The notes: generated from the letters alone by a model not told the origin. Shown: positions 33,416 through 44,671, numbered from the stretch's first letter. The stretch: 59,158 bases of DNA from Zopfochytrium polystomum (GCA_025765615.1 JAIVFJ010000356.1:1-59158); one strand, 5' to 3'. Made by a program: numbers and translations.

Positions 33416-35122
33416 TTACTTTTCGCGGAAGGGACCAAACCGCATGACGTGATTTGCTTCAACCCACCACCTGTGCGGTTGCTCAGTACACGCATTTCCG
33501 GGGAGAGCAAAATCGAATCGTCTCCACCACTCCAAATCCTGGATTTCAACAGCAGACCGACCCGGTGGTTCACTCGCATCGGCTTTCACAAACCGAAACG
33601 GTCGAACTTTCGGAGGAAGGCGGTCGGGCATTTTTTCCAACCACCATTGGAGTGCGTCTATTTTGTCAGGACCATAGCGGCATCGTCAGGAATCTGATCT
33701 GTTAGAACACGCGGTAGCTTGAGCTTTTCGGGCCATTCAACGTCGAGTCCGCTGCGGTACCACCACTCGAGAACGTTTCGACTTGCGCGACTCCAATAAA
33801 TCACTACTCGCGGGTCGTAGATAAATTCGATCCCACTGTTTTTCCACCAGTCCAGGACTTCGTGGCGGCCACGCGAGCATAGCATATTCGCAATCGATTC
33901 GGTCATTTCCATAGAAAACCCTTTGTCTTTGAACCACTGGAGAAGTGTTACCCGACCATTGCTGCTTGCGGCTGTTACGATTGCTGGCAATTCGCCACAG
34001 ACTCTGGCTCTGAAACCCTTCTCCTCGAGCAACTCAAATACAGCGACTCGTCCCATCGCTGCAGCCGCGCAAAGCGAAGGGACAGAGGGATCTCGTTGAA
34101 GGTCGTTATCGAACAGAAAGCGCAGAACCTCCAAATGTCCTCTGCGATATGCTTCTGTAGAGTAGAAGGTTGTAGGATCCGCTGCACTTTGAGTTTCCTC
34201 CTTCCACCACTGCAGAACTTGGACTCTTCCCATTGTACAGGCGTATTCCTTCAGCCTGATCCACTCCATCCGACAGCCTTGATCGCGCAGCCAGCGCAAT
34301 ACTTGTATTTGGCTGAATTTACATGCAAATTCAAACGTGTGCATCGAGTGATCCATGGGCAGACCTGCATTGAGTCTTCGGGCAATATGATCCAATTGCA
34401 GCGCCTCGTCGGCAAAGTCAACTCGCAAGATGGCTTCGATCGGGGTGCCGTTGTCCTCGCACCATCGAATCACATTCACTTGATTTGCTTTTGCGGGCCG
34501 CATTAAGAGCGGCCTGAGGGACCGCAAACTCTTCAGGGAGGAAGTCACGGCACCACTTCAAAACCTCGATGTGTCCGTTCGCACACGCTTGCTCGATCGC
34601 ACCGTTCAGGAGAGTCCAGTCGAAGGTCCGCGCGCCCGCGCAGAGGATGAGCGGGCACGTGCTCCACCAAGCGAGAACGTTTGTGTGCCCAGCGCCGCCC
34701 GCGGCGGCAAGGGCCGAACGCGCAACAGAGAGGCCCAAATCCTTGCCGCTCAAGGTTCTTGTCCATGGCATCGACGGCCGGGGCCACGGGGCAGTGCCAT
34801 CGCCGCGTGGTGCGGATAAGACATCCCACCATTCAAGGCGTAGGACAGATCCATCGGCCTGGGGAACTTCCCGGGCGTAGAGGGTCCACAGGAGAGCGTA
34901 GAGGGGTTCGACGGATCCGATGGGGATCGTAGCGTGGCGAAGTCGGAAGTCGAGGAGGTCGTTGAGGCCGCGGCCGCTGGCTGACACCAGGGATGCAGAG
35001 TGGAAAGAACAGAGGGCGAGGGCTTGAGTGCGGCTATGGCGGAAGAGGGTGGCGAGGATGAAGCGATCGGGGCCGGGGAGGTACGAGGAAATCAACGGGA
35101 TGGCGTCGCTGATGGAAATCAT
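33416..35122 (-). CDS. WW-repeat (ankyrin-like) protein 3, divergent
   Basis: The most diverged member here. From ATG 35122 (MISISDAIPLISSYLPGPDR, the F-box-like N-terminus) the frame continues to about 34490. There a run of four T on the plus strand (34489-34492) needs one base fewer to continue as NQVNVIRWCEDNGTPIE. A second run of four T at 33661-33664 hides the continuation IDALQWWLEKMPDRLPP, with the stop at 33416. Units often have RWL, RFL or QWF instead of Trp-Trp (VLRWLRDQGCRMEW, LLQWFKDKGFSMEM), then WW units return near the C-terminus. The open frame could also start at 35173. Frames and family are clear; length is about 570 residues after correction. Confidence 0.78.
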
Positions 35123-35173
35123 ATTGTGAATGAGGTGGAACTTTCTGTGATTCGAATCTGTGGCGCAGTTCAC

Positions 35174-35805
35174 CGCATCGGGCGACGCATCTTCAATTAG
35201 AAAGGATCTTTAACTTTTCCACGGGCTGATTTATCTTGAAACACGTTAGAAGAATATCCCTCAGTAAGATGTAAGGGAAAGACTGGAACTGACTCAACCT
35301 TTCAGACAGGGTCCTGTTTCAGACACAAAGGGGTTTCATTGTTTCTAGCCGCATATTCGTTAGTGCTGGTAAGGCTCTTTTGAATTAGTATCCTCCAATG
35401 GTCCCGCTCTCTTCCAATGGTTCCCCCTCTTCAATCAGTCCGATACTTGCCGGCTGGCAGCCCTTCATGGCTGAGACCCTTTCGTCGATGACGACACTCA
35501 GAAAGCTACCGTTGGACGCCGGAGTTGGTTCTGTTGGACAGGAAAAAATTGTCTTCTGATGATCCTTCTTTACCTTCCATTTTTGGGTTCGGTACGGACA
35601 TGTTCGGCCCGTGTCAAATTACGAAGACGGCTGCGCTCAAGTGGTTTGTCTGTCTGCCTCCCTCTTCCTCTCTCCAGCTCTTGTTGCTCTTCTGTGGTTG
35701 CGGCTCGTGCGCGCCGCGAGCACTGCTCACCCCCCTTCGCTGCCCGCGCTACCCGCAGAACAAGAGTAGGAGGCAAGCCCCCGCCCTTTCCACACCCCCC
35801 CGATC
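35174..35805. other. Intergenic, no gene seen
   Basis: Separates the divergent WW-repeat gene 3 and the first surface-protein gene. It contains no recognisable element. Confidence 0.45.
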
Positions 35806-37194
35806 ATGTTGGTTGCGACGACGACGATGCAGCCACCGCGAGTCTTCAAGTCCGCAAGGGCTCCTGGAGCGCAACTTCGCAACCGGCGGCGTCGCATTCC
35901 TTTCTCTGTCCTTGCCTCCCTCTGCGCCCTCTCCGTGGTGCAGAACCGACCGCTTGTGCACGCGGACGCAACTCTGAAACCTCTCGGCTGCTACGGTCCC
36001 GCCGCGAACGAACCCGCTCCCGCCGGCATCTCCGTCGATAGAAACCGCACGCGAGACGACGTCCCTCAATGCTGCCCGTCCACCTCCTTCCTCTGGCTGC
36101 AGCAGGACTGCATCACTATTGGAGGAGGCCGCTGTGTCTACACTTGCATCTGCGTCGGTCCGACCCAGCCCGGTAACCCTCTGAACACAAGCTCCTATTG
36201 CGGCCAGTGCAGCCATGTCGTAGGAATGGACTGGTGTGGGCACATCTCCAACAATCAATGGGAGCTGTACCAGCGCATTGACGACGGAGGCGGGTCCGAC
36301 ACGAGTGCTGCATCTCTTATCTCTGGTAGTACATCTGCTCCCGCGGAAGCGTCGAGCAGGCCTGGTGTGACGATTGCCGGACCCCAAACGACGACCACCA
36401 TCGCCGGCTTAGCTCAGTCATCGGCCTCGATCGAGACCATTTCAACCACTCTCAGTCCCGGCATCACAAGTCCTTCTGCCACACCATCAGGCTCCGGTAC
36501 GGCTCTGAATTCAAGCGTGATCGGGGCCGTTATCGGGGCGATCACGCTCGTGTTGGTTGGTCTTGGCATTGCGTACGCGATCGTTCAACGTCGGCGCCGC
36601 CGTCCGGGGACACCTGAGAACACCGCCTACTTTTCCGCAACACCCCCGGGCGGTCCACCGTCAGACCACAAAGGCAGTCCGATGAAAACACCATCCACGG
36701 CAGGGGAGGTCGGCTGGACGCGGTTGGCCGGCAACTCAATACTTCCGCCCCAGCCAGCGCCGCCCATCGCGCTGGTCTCTCCCGCGGCTCGCCTCCCCAC
36801 GAAGAGCCAGCGAGTTCCAACACCAGAGGCCGAAGCGAGCCGCCAGGACGGTATCTCCCTGCGGCAGTCGGTGACGCCTTCCGGCATCCCGAGCCCGCCC
36901 GCCATGGACCCCACGCCGCCGCCTGCACACAACGTCGGCCACAGCGAGACCCGATCGCGCGGGAGCGCAAGCGACCCCCCTCCCCCCGACGACGCCGTCG
37001 TCATTTCCCCAGGCGCCACCGCATTTTACGCTCCGCAGGTCCACGTTCCTCCCGCCAGAGACAGCGTGGATACCGAATCATTGATCGGGTTTATCCCGCG
37101 AGGTGGGTCGCTCGTGTCCAGGGCGGCGACCACGGCGACGGCGACTTCGACTGTTTCGAGAAAGTTTGTTGGCTACGAGGACACTGCAAGTTGA
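35806..37194 (+). CDS. Single-pass surface protein with Cys-rich ectodomain, copy 1
   Basis: A 462-residue single-exon frame. An N-terminal Arg-rich segment precedes the hydrophobic IPFSVLASLCALSVV, a signal peptide or anchor. The ectodomain begins TLKPLGCYGPAANEPAPAG and has about ten cysteines (QCC, QQDC, CVYTCICVG, CGQCS, DWCGH), somewhat like a WSC carbohydrate-binding domain. A Ser/Thr-rich stalk follows, then a transmembrane helix (SVIGAVIGAITLVLVGLGIA) with RRRRR on the cytoplasmic side. The tail is Pro-rich (PPSDHK, PPPPDD) and ends SRKFVGYEDTAS. The layout fits a wall sensor such as fungal WSC proteins, but I do not claim homology. ATG 35806 or 35827 is possible. Confidence 0.8.
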   Translation: MLVATTTMQPPRVFKSARAPGAQLRNRRRRIPFSVLASLCALSVVQNRPLVHADATLKPLGCYGPAANEPAPAGISVDRNRTRDDVPQCCPSTSFLWLQQDCITIGGGRCVYTCICVGPTQPGNPLNTSSYCGQCSHVVGMDWCGHISNNQWELYQRIDDGGGSDTSAASLISGSTSAPAEASSRPGVTIAGPQTTTTIAGLAQSSASIETISTTLSPGITSPSATPSGSGTALNSSVIGAVIGAITLVLVGLGIAYAIVQRRRRRPGTPENTAYFSATPPGGPPSDHKGSPMKTPSTAGEVGWTRLAGNSILPPQPAPPIALVSPAARLPTKSQRVPTPEAEASRQDGISLRQSVTPSGIPSPPAMDPTPPPAHNVGHSETRSRGSASDPPPPDDAVVISPGATAFYAPQVHVPPARDSVDTESLIGFIPRGGSLVSRAATTATATSTVSRKFVGYEDTAS

Positions 37195-37780
37195 GTGAAG
37201 AACGCTTTGAAAGGAGTATTATCACAACCGACTCACCATCATTTTTGTTTTGTGTGGGACTGTGTAGAGGCGGAGCCCGTGGGTTGATCGGTCGATTGGA
37301 TAAGATTTTGTCATGGAAGCTGTGTAAAACGCTCTTTTGGATGCGTACTGTTTGTTGTATCTTGTTTAGCTCATGACTTTGGACCTGCATTAGCCCCAGC
37401 TGTACAGCTGTAGGTTCTTCGCGACTTGTTTACTCCCCGCACGCTGAGATTACAAGAGATGTCCGAAATAGACTTTGAGCAATGAAAGTCGTTGGTGCGA
37501 TGGAGAGTGTGGGTGTGAGGCGAGTGGAGCCATTTAGTATTCAGTTTTAAGTTTCTTCCGACAACGACTTCTCGTTTTGGCAGTCGGCGTCCCTTCCATC
37601 TTCCCGCCCGGCAAGTTCCGGAGAAGCAGTCCCTCCCTGATACTTCCATTTTTGGTGCAGAGCGAGATAAGACAGAAAACGGGCGACACGCTCTGCGCAC
37701 TGAAAGGCCGCACACCATTGGTTCCCACAGTCCAAAGAGGGACAGAGACAGAGACAGACAGGCACAAAGACGGAGGAGAC

Positions 37781-37860
<80 letters not shown>

Positions 37861-37917
37861 TTGTCCACTCTCCTTTGTCCTCTCTGTTCACACATTTTGA
37901 CGTCACCCCCGGCGAAG
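37195..37917. other. Region between the tandem surface-protein genes
   Basis: No gene is seen. It includes the 3' flank of copy 1 and the CT repeat upstream of copy 2. Confidence 0.6.
37786..37857. repeat. CT microsatellite, about 36 units
   Basis: An uninterrupted CT tract ends 60 bp upstream of the start codon of the second surface-protein gene, so it lies in its promoter or 5' UTR. The length in the assembly may be inexact. Confidence 0.95.
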
Positions 37918-39213
37918 ATGCGGCGCCCACGAGAGCTGAGCAACGGGCGGATTCGCATTCTCTCCTTCCTACTCGTAACAACCCTCTCCGCCTTGCAGCA
38001 CCAACTACATGTGCGGGCCGATACCACCCTGAAACCTCTCGGCTGCTACGGCCTCACGGCGAACGAACCCGCTCCCGCCGGCATCTCCGTGGACAAGAAC
38101 CGCACGCGATCGGACGCCGCTCAGTGCTGCACTTCCTCGGCCTTCCTCTGGCTGCAGCAAGACTGCGTCACCGTTGGCGGAGACCGCTGCACCTTCACCT
38201 GCATTTGCGTGGGGTCGACCCAGCCCGCCAACCCCCTGAATGCAAGCGCCTGGTGCGACACATGCAGCCACGTCGACGGAATGGAGTGGTGTGGGCACTA
38301 CTCTAACAGTCGATGGGAGCTGTACCAGCGCATCGACAACGGGTCCGGCGCTGGCGCTTCGTCTCCCAACCCTGGCGCTGGCACTTCCTCCACATCTGCA
38401 GAATCGCCCAGCAATCTTGGTGTGACGATCGCAGGACCACAAAGGACGACCACCATCGCCGGCCTCACTCCATCGTCGGTATCGATCGAGAGCGCCTCAA
38501 CACCTCTCAGTCCCGGCCTCACGAGCCCCACTCCCTCTCCCTCTCCGTCAGGGACCGGCACTTCGCTCAATGCCGCCGTGATCGGCGCCGTTATCGGCGC
38601 GATCACCCTCGTGTTAGTTGGTCTCGGAATTGCTTACGCGATGGTTCAACGTCGGCGCCACCGCGACAGCGACATGGGGCTACACGAGAAATCCGCCTCC
38701 TTTCCAGCGGGCGGCGGGGCAGGCCGTTGGACGCAATTGGTCGGCAACTCAGTACCACCACAGCCGGCGCCGCCCATCGCGCTGGTCGCCCCCGCCGCTC
38801 GCTTCCCTCCCACCAGCGAGCGTGTCCTAACGTCAGAGGCTGCCGCGATCCGCCCTCCGCTCGCGATCCCTCCACCGCAATCCGTGACGCCCTCCGCCGG
38901 CATTCCGAGCCCGCCGGCCCTGGATCCCACGCCGCCGCCTGCAGACATCGTCAGCCGCAGCGAGACCCCGTCCCGCCGCAGCGCAAGCGACCTCCGTCTC
39001 CGCGACGACGCCGTCGTCATTTCGCCCAGCGCGTCGGCGTTTTACTCTCCTGAGATCCACGTTCCTCCCAACAGGGACAGCGTGGATACCGAGTCGTCCT
39101 TGACCGGGTTTATGCCGAGGGGTGGATCGCTCGTGTCAAGGGTGGGGACGACGGCGACGGCAACGTCGACTGTTTCGAGAAAGTTTGTTGGATACGAGGA
39201 TACTGCAAGTTGA
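37918..39213 (+). CDS. Single-pass surface protein with Cys-rich ectodomain, copy 2
   Basis: Tandem paralogue of the preceding gene, 431 residues in one exon. ATG 37918 (MRRPRELSNGRIRILSFLLV) gives a signal peptide directly; the open frame upstream of it is the CT repeat. The ectodomain keeps all the cysteines and the phrase NEPAPAGISVDKNRTRSD. The stalk is longer in Pro/Ser (SPTPSPSPSGTG). The transmembrane helix AVIGAVIGAITLVLVGLGIA is almost unchanged, and the last residues TATSTVSRKFVGYEDTAS are identical to copy 1. The cytoplasmic linker has diverged more than either end, which suggests selection on the ectodomain and the tail tip. Confidence 0.8.
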   Translation: MRRPRELSNGRIRILSFLLVTTLSALQHQLHVRADTTLKPLGCYGLTANEPAPAGISVDKNRTRSDAAQCCTSSAFLWLQQDCVTVGGDRCTFTCICVGSTQPANPLNASAWCDTCSHVDGMEWCGHYSNSRWELYQRIDNGSGAGASSPNPGAGTSSTSAESPSNLGVTIAGPQRTTTIAGLTPSSVSIESASTPLSPGLTSPTPSPSPSGTGTSLNAAVIGAVIGAITLVLVGLGIAYAMVQRRRHRDSDMGLHEKSASFPAGGGAGRWTQLVGNSVPPQPAPPIALVAPAARFPPTSERVLTSEAAAIRPPLAIPPPQSVTPSAGIPSPPALDPTPPPADIVSRSETPSRRSASDLRLRDDAVVISPSASAFYSPEIHVPPNRDSVDTESSLTGFMPRGGSLVSRVGTTATATSTVSRKFVGYEDTAS

Positions 39214-39556
39214 GTGAAAGAAGTTTTCAACGGAGTTTTGTCACAAGTTACTCACATGCATAAAAACATTTTGTTTCCTGTGAACTGTGTAGAGACGGAG
39301 GCCATCAGTTGATCAATCGAGTGGATTTTGTCATAGAGGCTGCGCAACTTACTCTTTTAGATGGCAGAATATGATTCCATACCGTTTATTGTTTCTTGTC
39401 AACCCATGACCATCCATGGCTCCAACACTGGAACAATGAGGATTGCTCAAACCTGACTCCAACAGAGTAGTAGCAGTGGCCGTTCTTTGCTTATCCTGCA
39501 CCAACGCTGGGGACGCCGGAATGACTTCGCAAATTCAGTATTTGAGAGGCAAAACA
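39214..39556. other. Intergenic, no gene seen
   Basis: Short 3' flanks of two convergent genes. Confidence 0.5.
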
Positions 39557-40387
39557 TTATTTTCTGCAAAGGACTTTCGACAAAGCCCTCCATTGGCGGT
39601 TCATCAAAGCGCGCAAGCCATTCGGTGTGCTAATCTCGTCGTTCAACGCCTTCAACCCAACATTCTGCCACCATTCGCGAGCAATGGGATGGCTTATTTC
39701 CTCGTCCAAAGTCTCCCGGGAGCACTTGATTTCAAGTCCACTGTCCAACCACCACTGCAGCACGTTCACATGCCCGTAGTGAGTGGCCCAGTTCATAGCT
39801 TTTGTGCTGTACTTAAGCGGAAACCCGCTTTCTTTCCACCACTGGAGGACCGCCGTGTGTCCGTAGGCGCTTGCAATGTCCATCGCAAGCTCGGTGTACA
39901 TGAATCGGAGATGAGAGGTCTTCCACCACTCCAACACGTGGACGTGGTTGTTTCCGCTGGCTTGATCAACGGCATTCACAGAGTACGGGATCTTGAAGGG
40001 ATGGCGCTCGCGCCAGCGAAGGTGCCACCATTCGAGAACCTTGAGGTGCCCGTTGGCGCTGGCTGCGTCGACTGCTTGTGCGTTGGACTGGATCTGAGTA
40101 CCCAGGCGACGATACCACCATTCGAGAACGGCCAGACGCCCCTGGGCTGTTGCGCGGTCGATGGCTGACTGCAGGGACGGCGTGAAGGCATCTAGAGCGG
40201 AGGGAGCGCACCGGGCGATCAGAACGAGGAGCTCTATTTCGGTGGCCGCCGACACAAGGTCGCGTGAATCGGAACTGCGCACTGAAGCCACGAGGACTGA
40301 GGGAATGCAGCTGATGGCCGCGAGGCGGAGGCGATCGCTACCGTTGAGAAATTCACAGATCGCGAGGAGAATCGGCGACGGGAGCAT
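39557..40387 (-). CDS. WW-repeat (ankyrin-like) protein 4, short and intact
   Basis: An uninterrupted 276-residue frame. It starts MLPSPILLAICEFLNGSDRL, the F-box-like segment right at the N-terminus. It carries six Trp-Trp units, among them AVLEWWYRRLGTQIQSNAQA, VLEWWHLRWRERHPFKIPYS (a 3-5 residue longer unit), VLQWWKESGFPLKYSTKAMN and VLQWWLDSGLEIKCSRETLD. It then ends with a non-repeat basic tail (MNRQWRALSKVLCRK). The short length makes it a good minimal representative of the family. Confidence 0.9.
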   Translation of the reverse strand: MLPSPILLAICEFLNGSDRLRLAAISCIPSVLVASVRSSDSRDLVSAATEIELLVLIARCAPSALDAFTPSLQSAIDRATAQGRLAVLEWWYRRLGTQIQSNAQAVDAASANGHLKVLEWWHLRWRERHPFKIPYSVNAVDQASGNNHVHVLEWWKTSHLRFMYTELAMDIASAYGHTAVLQWWKESGFPLKYSTKAMNWATHYGHVNVLQWWLDSGLEIKCSRETLDEEISHPIAREWWQNVGLKALNDEISTPNGLRALMNRQWRALSKVLCRK

Positions 40388-41548
40388 GGCAGAATGGTTG
40401 GAGTTTGGCGGCTGAGTTTGCGTCCCTGGAGCACGAATCCGCCCCAGCCCCGCTTGCGCTTGTTCAGTTTACCGAAAGTAAACCCATCCCTACCCAAATC
40501 CGCCTTCTCCCCTTGGAACGCTGCCGGGTGTGGAGTGATACTGCGACAGAATGCGCCTGTGATTTTATTGGTTCGATTTGTGGATAGAAAGGGATTCCTC
40601 ACATAGGCACTTATGGAGAGCGAAAATGGCGAAAAGCCAGATGAGCTAGCAACTTCCGCACTTGAACGCCCCTGCGAGCGTATTGTGGTTTGGTGCATCC
40701 AGGAGTGGACGGTAAAGTGCCGTGCGTACTCGAGACGGTTGTCAGGAGCGGCGGATCCAGCGGCGGGTGTCCGACCGAGTACCGCTGCGGCTCGTCATGT
40801 ATGATAATGATTGGTGGGTGAACTTTATTTTTTTTCTTTTCTTTCAACTGTATTTCTGTCTTTTCTTTGCCTCACACTTCTTCAGCGGCAATGGCCACGA
40901 ACCACCTTAACCACGAAAACAGCCTGCCTCCACGGCCCAGCGTGGCACGGCCTCGAAACTTGGGGCGTGATGTTGGGGTCCGTCAGCCGGAAGCGCCTTG
41001 GAGAAATATTAATAAATATATTAATATTAATAATGCTAACAAATAATATGGTAGTTCTGATCTGAGTGCAGGTCAGGAAGGCCTGCCGTGTGCGTGTGTG
41101 CGTGCGCGCGCGGGGTCACTCGAAACGTCACGCGACGTTCCTTTTTTGGCGGCGCGATGTCGCAAGATTCATGCATGCAATGTCCGGGGACACAGAGTGG
41201 TCTTCCTTTCTTGTTCGTTTCAATCTCCGCACTTCTGGACGAGGACGGAGCTTGCGGAATTCGATTTGCAGCCGCGTGATTAATGCAGTAGTTACGGACA
41301 ACACCCGTCGACCGCTCCACCCAGCTGCTCCGGCTGGCACGCGCGGGGCGTTCTCTTCCTCGCTGAAAATGCTAAATAAACGTTAGACCGTCAATGATTC
41401 GCATGACGTGATCGAGTGGCTTGCGGCCCAAAGTTGGTGCAATGGAAAGGTGAGATATCGGTGCGTATGCTGGTCGATTGCGCCTGGTCACCGTGGCTAA
41501 AAACTCTGCATAGGTTGGCGTCAGCGGCAACAGCCAGCTCGCAATGTC
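40388..41548. other. Intergenic, possible small ORFs only
   Basis: A frame beginning at 40613 (MESENGEKPDELATSALERP, then CERIVVWCIQEWT followed by a possible GTAAAG donor) might be the first exon of a small gene, but I cannot find convincing further exons. The rest, including a GT/GC-rich stretch near 41085-41115, shows nothing recognisable. Confidence 0.35.
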
Positions 41549-42713
41549 TCAATATTTCATTGCGGAGGGCCAGCCACCGCACCTTGCTGCGATTGCCCCG
41601 TGGGAAGGGTTCGTATTCGATAGCGCTTCTGGATTCCTCCAAGCTGAAGCACGCTCCATTTCTCCCCTTGCCTCTCTCACGCTCCCCGCAGACTCACAGA
41701 CAACTACCGGAAACCCGATGTCGAACGGAGCGGCATCTTCAATCTCCGCAATGTTCTCCTCGGTCAGCTCGAGCGAGAGGGCGGCAATGTTGCCCTTGAG
41801 GTGCTCGACCTTGCGACCGCCGACGATGGAGAACACGTAGGACGCCTTGTGCAAGACATAGGCAAGCGCGACCGACGTGATGACCATGTCTTTGCGCTTC
41901 GCAACCCTTTCGAGCACCGCCGCCACGGCGCGCTGCTTGTCCAAAGCGGAGGCCGCCGACCGCCCCTCCGACTGGGTACTCGCCAGCTCCGCCGCGCTCT
42001 TGAAAATGCCGCTTCCAAGCGCGCCGCGCCATACCCTCCAACACCGCCATGGGCAAGATGTCGCGCTCAAATTCGCGGTCCGCGGCCGACCACCTGCCCT
42101 GGTGCACTCAAAATTCCGTCAAACCTTTGTCGCGCGCGTACCGGTTCGCGCTGCTCGCGATCCACGCGGGGGTGTCGCTGACGCCGATGTAGAACCTTTC
42201 CGGCGAGGACGAGGCGGTGAAGCGACTGTATGACCTCCTCGATCGACGTGGAAAAGTCCCACCAGTGGACGTACAAAAGGTCGATGTAGTCTGTGCCCAA
42301 CTTCTTGAGGCTGGCGTCGACCGAGTGTCGCAAGCTCTTTGAGTGGTTGCCCTGGTAGTCGATCTTAACGACTTCGGGCCCGCCCGGTTTCGGGTAGCAG
42401 GACGTGTACTTTGTCGCGAGGACGATCTGGTCGCGGTTCTTGCGCGAGGCCATCCACTCGCCGATCCACTGCTCGCTCTCCACGCCTTGGTAGTTGGTGG
42501 AGGTGTCGATTAAGTTGCCGCCGGCCTGGAAGAAGTAGTCGAGGATCTCGAACGTCGTGCCTTTGGTGCACTTGCCCATGAACGGAGCCCACGCGTCGCC
42601 AAAGTTCATGGCGTCGAGGCAGAGGGGCGATACTCTCACGCCGGCCTTTTGTGGGCTGGATGCGGTGGAAGCCGAGGGGCGTCTTTGGAGCGGGGACGGG
42701 GTACAAAGGCCAT
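41549..42713 (-). CDS. Aldo-keto reductase (aryl-alcohol dehydrogenase / norsolorinate reductase type)
   Basis: NADPH-dependent oxidoreductase of the AKR9-like fungal group. The start ATG is at 42713 with the typical beginning PVPAPKTPLGFHR. VSPLCLDAMNFGDAW, GGNLIDTSTNYQGVESEQWI (catalytic Asp and Tyr), VLATKYTSCYPKPGG and LGTDYIDLLYVHWWDFSTSI (catalytic His) follow. The later part contains QWSAADREFERDILPM, split between frames, and AYVLHKASYVFSIVGGRKVE, the C-terminal NADPH-binding segment. Single-base shifts occur near 42698 (GGGG run), 42645, 42195, 42120 and 42000. The true C-terminus is unclear after DIGFP at about 41715; the open frame continues to 41549. Family identity is firm, intactness is not. 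Confidence 0.82.
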
Positions 42714-43268
42714 GTTTGATTGAGCTAAGGCAGGTTTTGGTAGTTATGGCGTTTCACTAGATAGACTGCTGCGCAGATTGGAAGGTAGGCCTTTTTATAC
42801 GCCCACCATGACGGAAGAGCTGTATTGATTTATGCTTTTGATTGTTTATCGATTTCGCTTCTTTTTTTTTTTTTTTTTTTTTTTTTTGTTGTTGTTGTTG
42901 TGCTTGTCCGCCGCTCAGGTCCGCCGAGAGTCGCATATCGGGCCCGACAAACTTTACTAAATCGGCAAACGGGCCAGCCATTGCAGTTGCTGCTACGGGC
43001 CTTGAGGAAGGGCTCGGCTCATGTCGTCGCTGGGCGCGCAGGCTCCGCAGAATTGGGAATAGAGAAAGAGCCCTTGAGCGAAAGGTCAGTACCTTTTTTT
43101 TTGCGCCCAATAGAGCTTGCACACACACAAAATCCTTCAACGTAAAGCACACACATCCACACACCGCACTCTGTTCGTCATCTCGATGAGAAAGTCGCGA
43201 ACGCTCGAAAGCACAAAAGTGTGATGAGGATTTATTAGGAGTTTCCGTCCCAACTGAAAAAGCTGCCA
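42714..43268. other. Intergenic with poly-T tract
   Basis: No gene is seen. A run of 26 T at 42862-42887 is followed by GTT repeats. Confidence 0.6.
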
Positions 43269-44671
43269 TCAACCCCACCATGACCACTTGCTCTTGGCAA
43301 GGGATGGCGTTTGGTTCGACTCGATACTTGGTTGGACCATTTTCTCCTTCAGTGTGGGCAATCCCACAGCCAGCCACCATTCTGCCACCGCTGGATCTCC
43401 ACTCAACGCTTCGTCCACTGTCTCCTGCACATACTTGATTTCCAGACCGCTGTCCATCCACCATTGTAGCACGTTCACATGGCCAGAGAGAGTTGCCCCG
43501 TGAATAGCAATTGCGCTGTACTTCAGTTCCACGCCAGTGTCTTTCCACCACTGTAGAACTGCAACATGCCCATTACCGCTTGCTGAATCCATGGCGTTGA
43601 TGCTGCACTCCAGGGTGAATCGAGAGCTGCTCCACCAGTTCAAGACGTGAAGGTGGTGATTGGCGCTGGCCCGATCCATCGCTTTTTCCGAGTACAGGAC
43701 CTTCAGTCCGCTTGCCGCCCACCACTGAAGGACTTGGAGGTCGCCGCGCTCGCTCGCGCCGTCAACGGCTTCCGACGTGTACGAAAGCTTGACTCCGCTC
43801 CGCCTCCAGAACTCGAGCATCTCCAGCCTCCCCGTTTTACTCACTTCGTCCATGATACCGGGAATCTTTCGCGGGAAGTTCGATTTGAGTGTTTGCTGCC
43901 ACCAAAGCAGCACTCGAAGATGGCCGTTTCGCGTGGCCCCAAGGAGACCATCCTTGTGGATCTCGAGTTCGTTCTCTGCCGAGCGGTGCCAGCTGACGGT
44001 GACAGGATTAAAATCAAGCTCGTTCGGATTGTAGGAGCTCGCGTATCGGAACGTCCACGGATTGTTGGTCGACAGGCTGCCCTCTCCCGTTTTGCCCTCC
44101 TTCAACCACCGCAGCACGTCCAGCCGACCTTCCGCGCTCACCATATCCAGCAGCCGATCCGAGCAGAGCACGCGGAGCCCGCTGCGCCTCCACCACTCCA
44201 TGACATCCCACTTCGCCCCCACACATGCCTGCTCGAATGCGTGTCGCGTATAGGGGATCTCGGGTGGTGGCTGCTCCCGCTCGCGCCACCGCTGCCTCCA
44301 CCACTGCAGCACCTCGACCGTGTCCGTTGCCGCTGGCGTCGTCCACCGCAGCCGTGGTGCACGGGATGTCGGCACCCCTTCGGCGGCGCCACAGTTCGAG
44401 GACAGCGACTCTTCCGAGAGCGCTCGCTCGATCGACGACGGCGGCTTCGATGGCCAGGGGAAGGGCGTCGAATGCGCTGGGCGGGTGAAGAGCGAGAATA
44501 TCGAGAAGATCGGGGTCGGCGAGTACGGAGACGAAATCGTCCGTCGCGGTGGCTGGCGCCTCTTGCGGTGGCTGTAAGGACGAACGGGAGCTGGGCGATG
44601 GCTGCGAGCGGAAGCGATCGCTGTGGTTGAGGGTATTCGCAGACGACGATGAAGACAGTGGTCGGTAGCAT
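43269..44671 (-). CDS. WW-repeat (ankyrin-like) protein 5
   Basis: The start is placed at ATG 44671 (MLPTTVFIVVCEYPQPQRSL, the F-box-like segment). The N-terminal part is read in two other frames before the main frame: VLADPDLLDILAL and AVDDASGNGH occur in one frame, and VEVLQWWRQRWREREQPPPE in the next, separated by an extra G near 44320. From about 44310 to the stop at 43269 the frame is open. Units include VMEWWRRSGLRVLCSDRLLD, MLEFWRRSGVKLSYTSEAVD, VLNWWSSSRFTLECSINAMD and VLQWWKDTGVELKYSAIAIH. Two units are interrupted by longer insertions (about 30 residues after VLRWLKEG). About 465 residues. It is head-to-head with WW-repeat gene 6. Confidence 0.82.
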
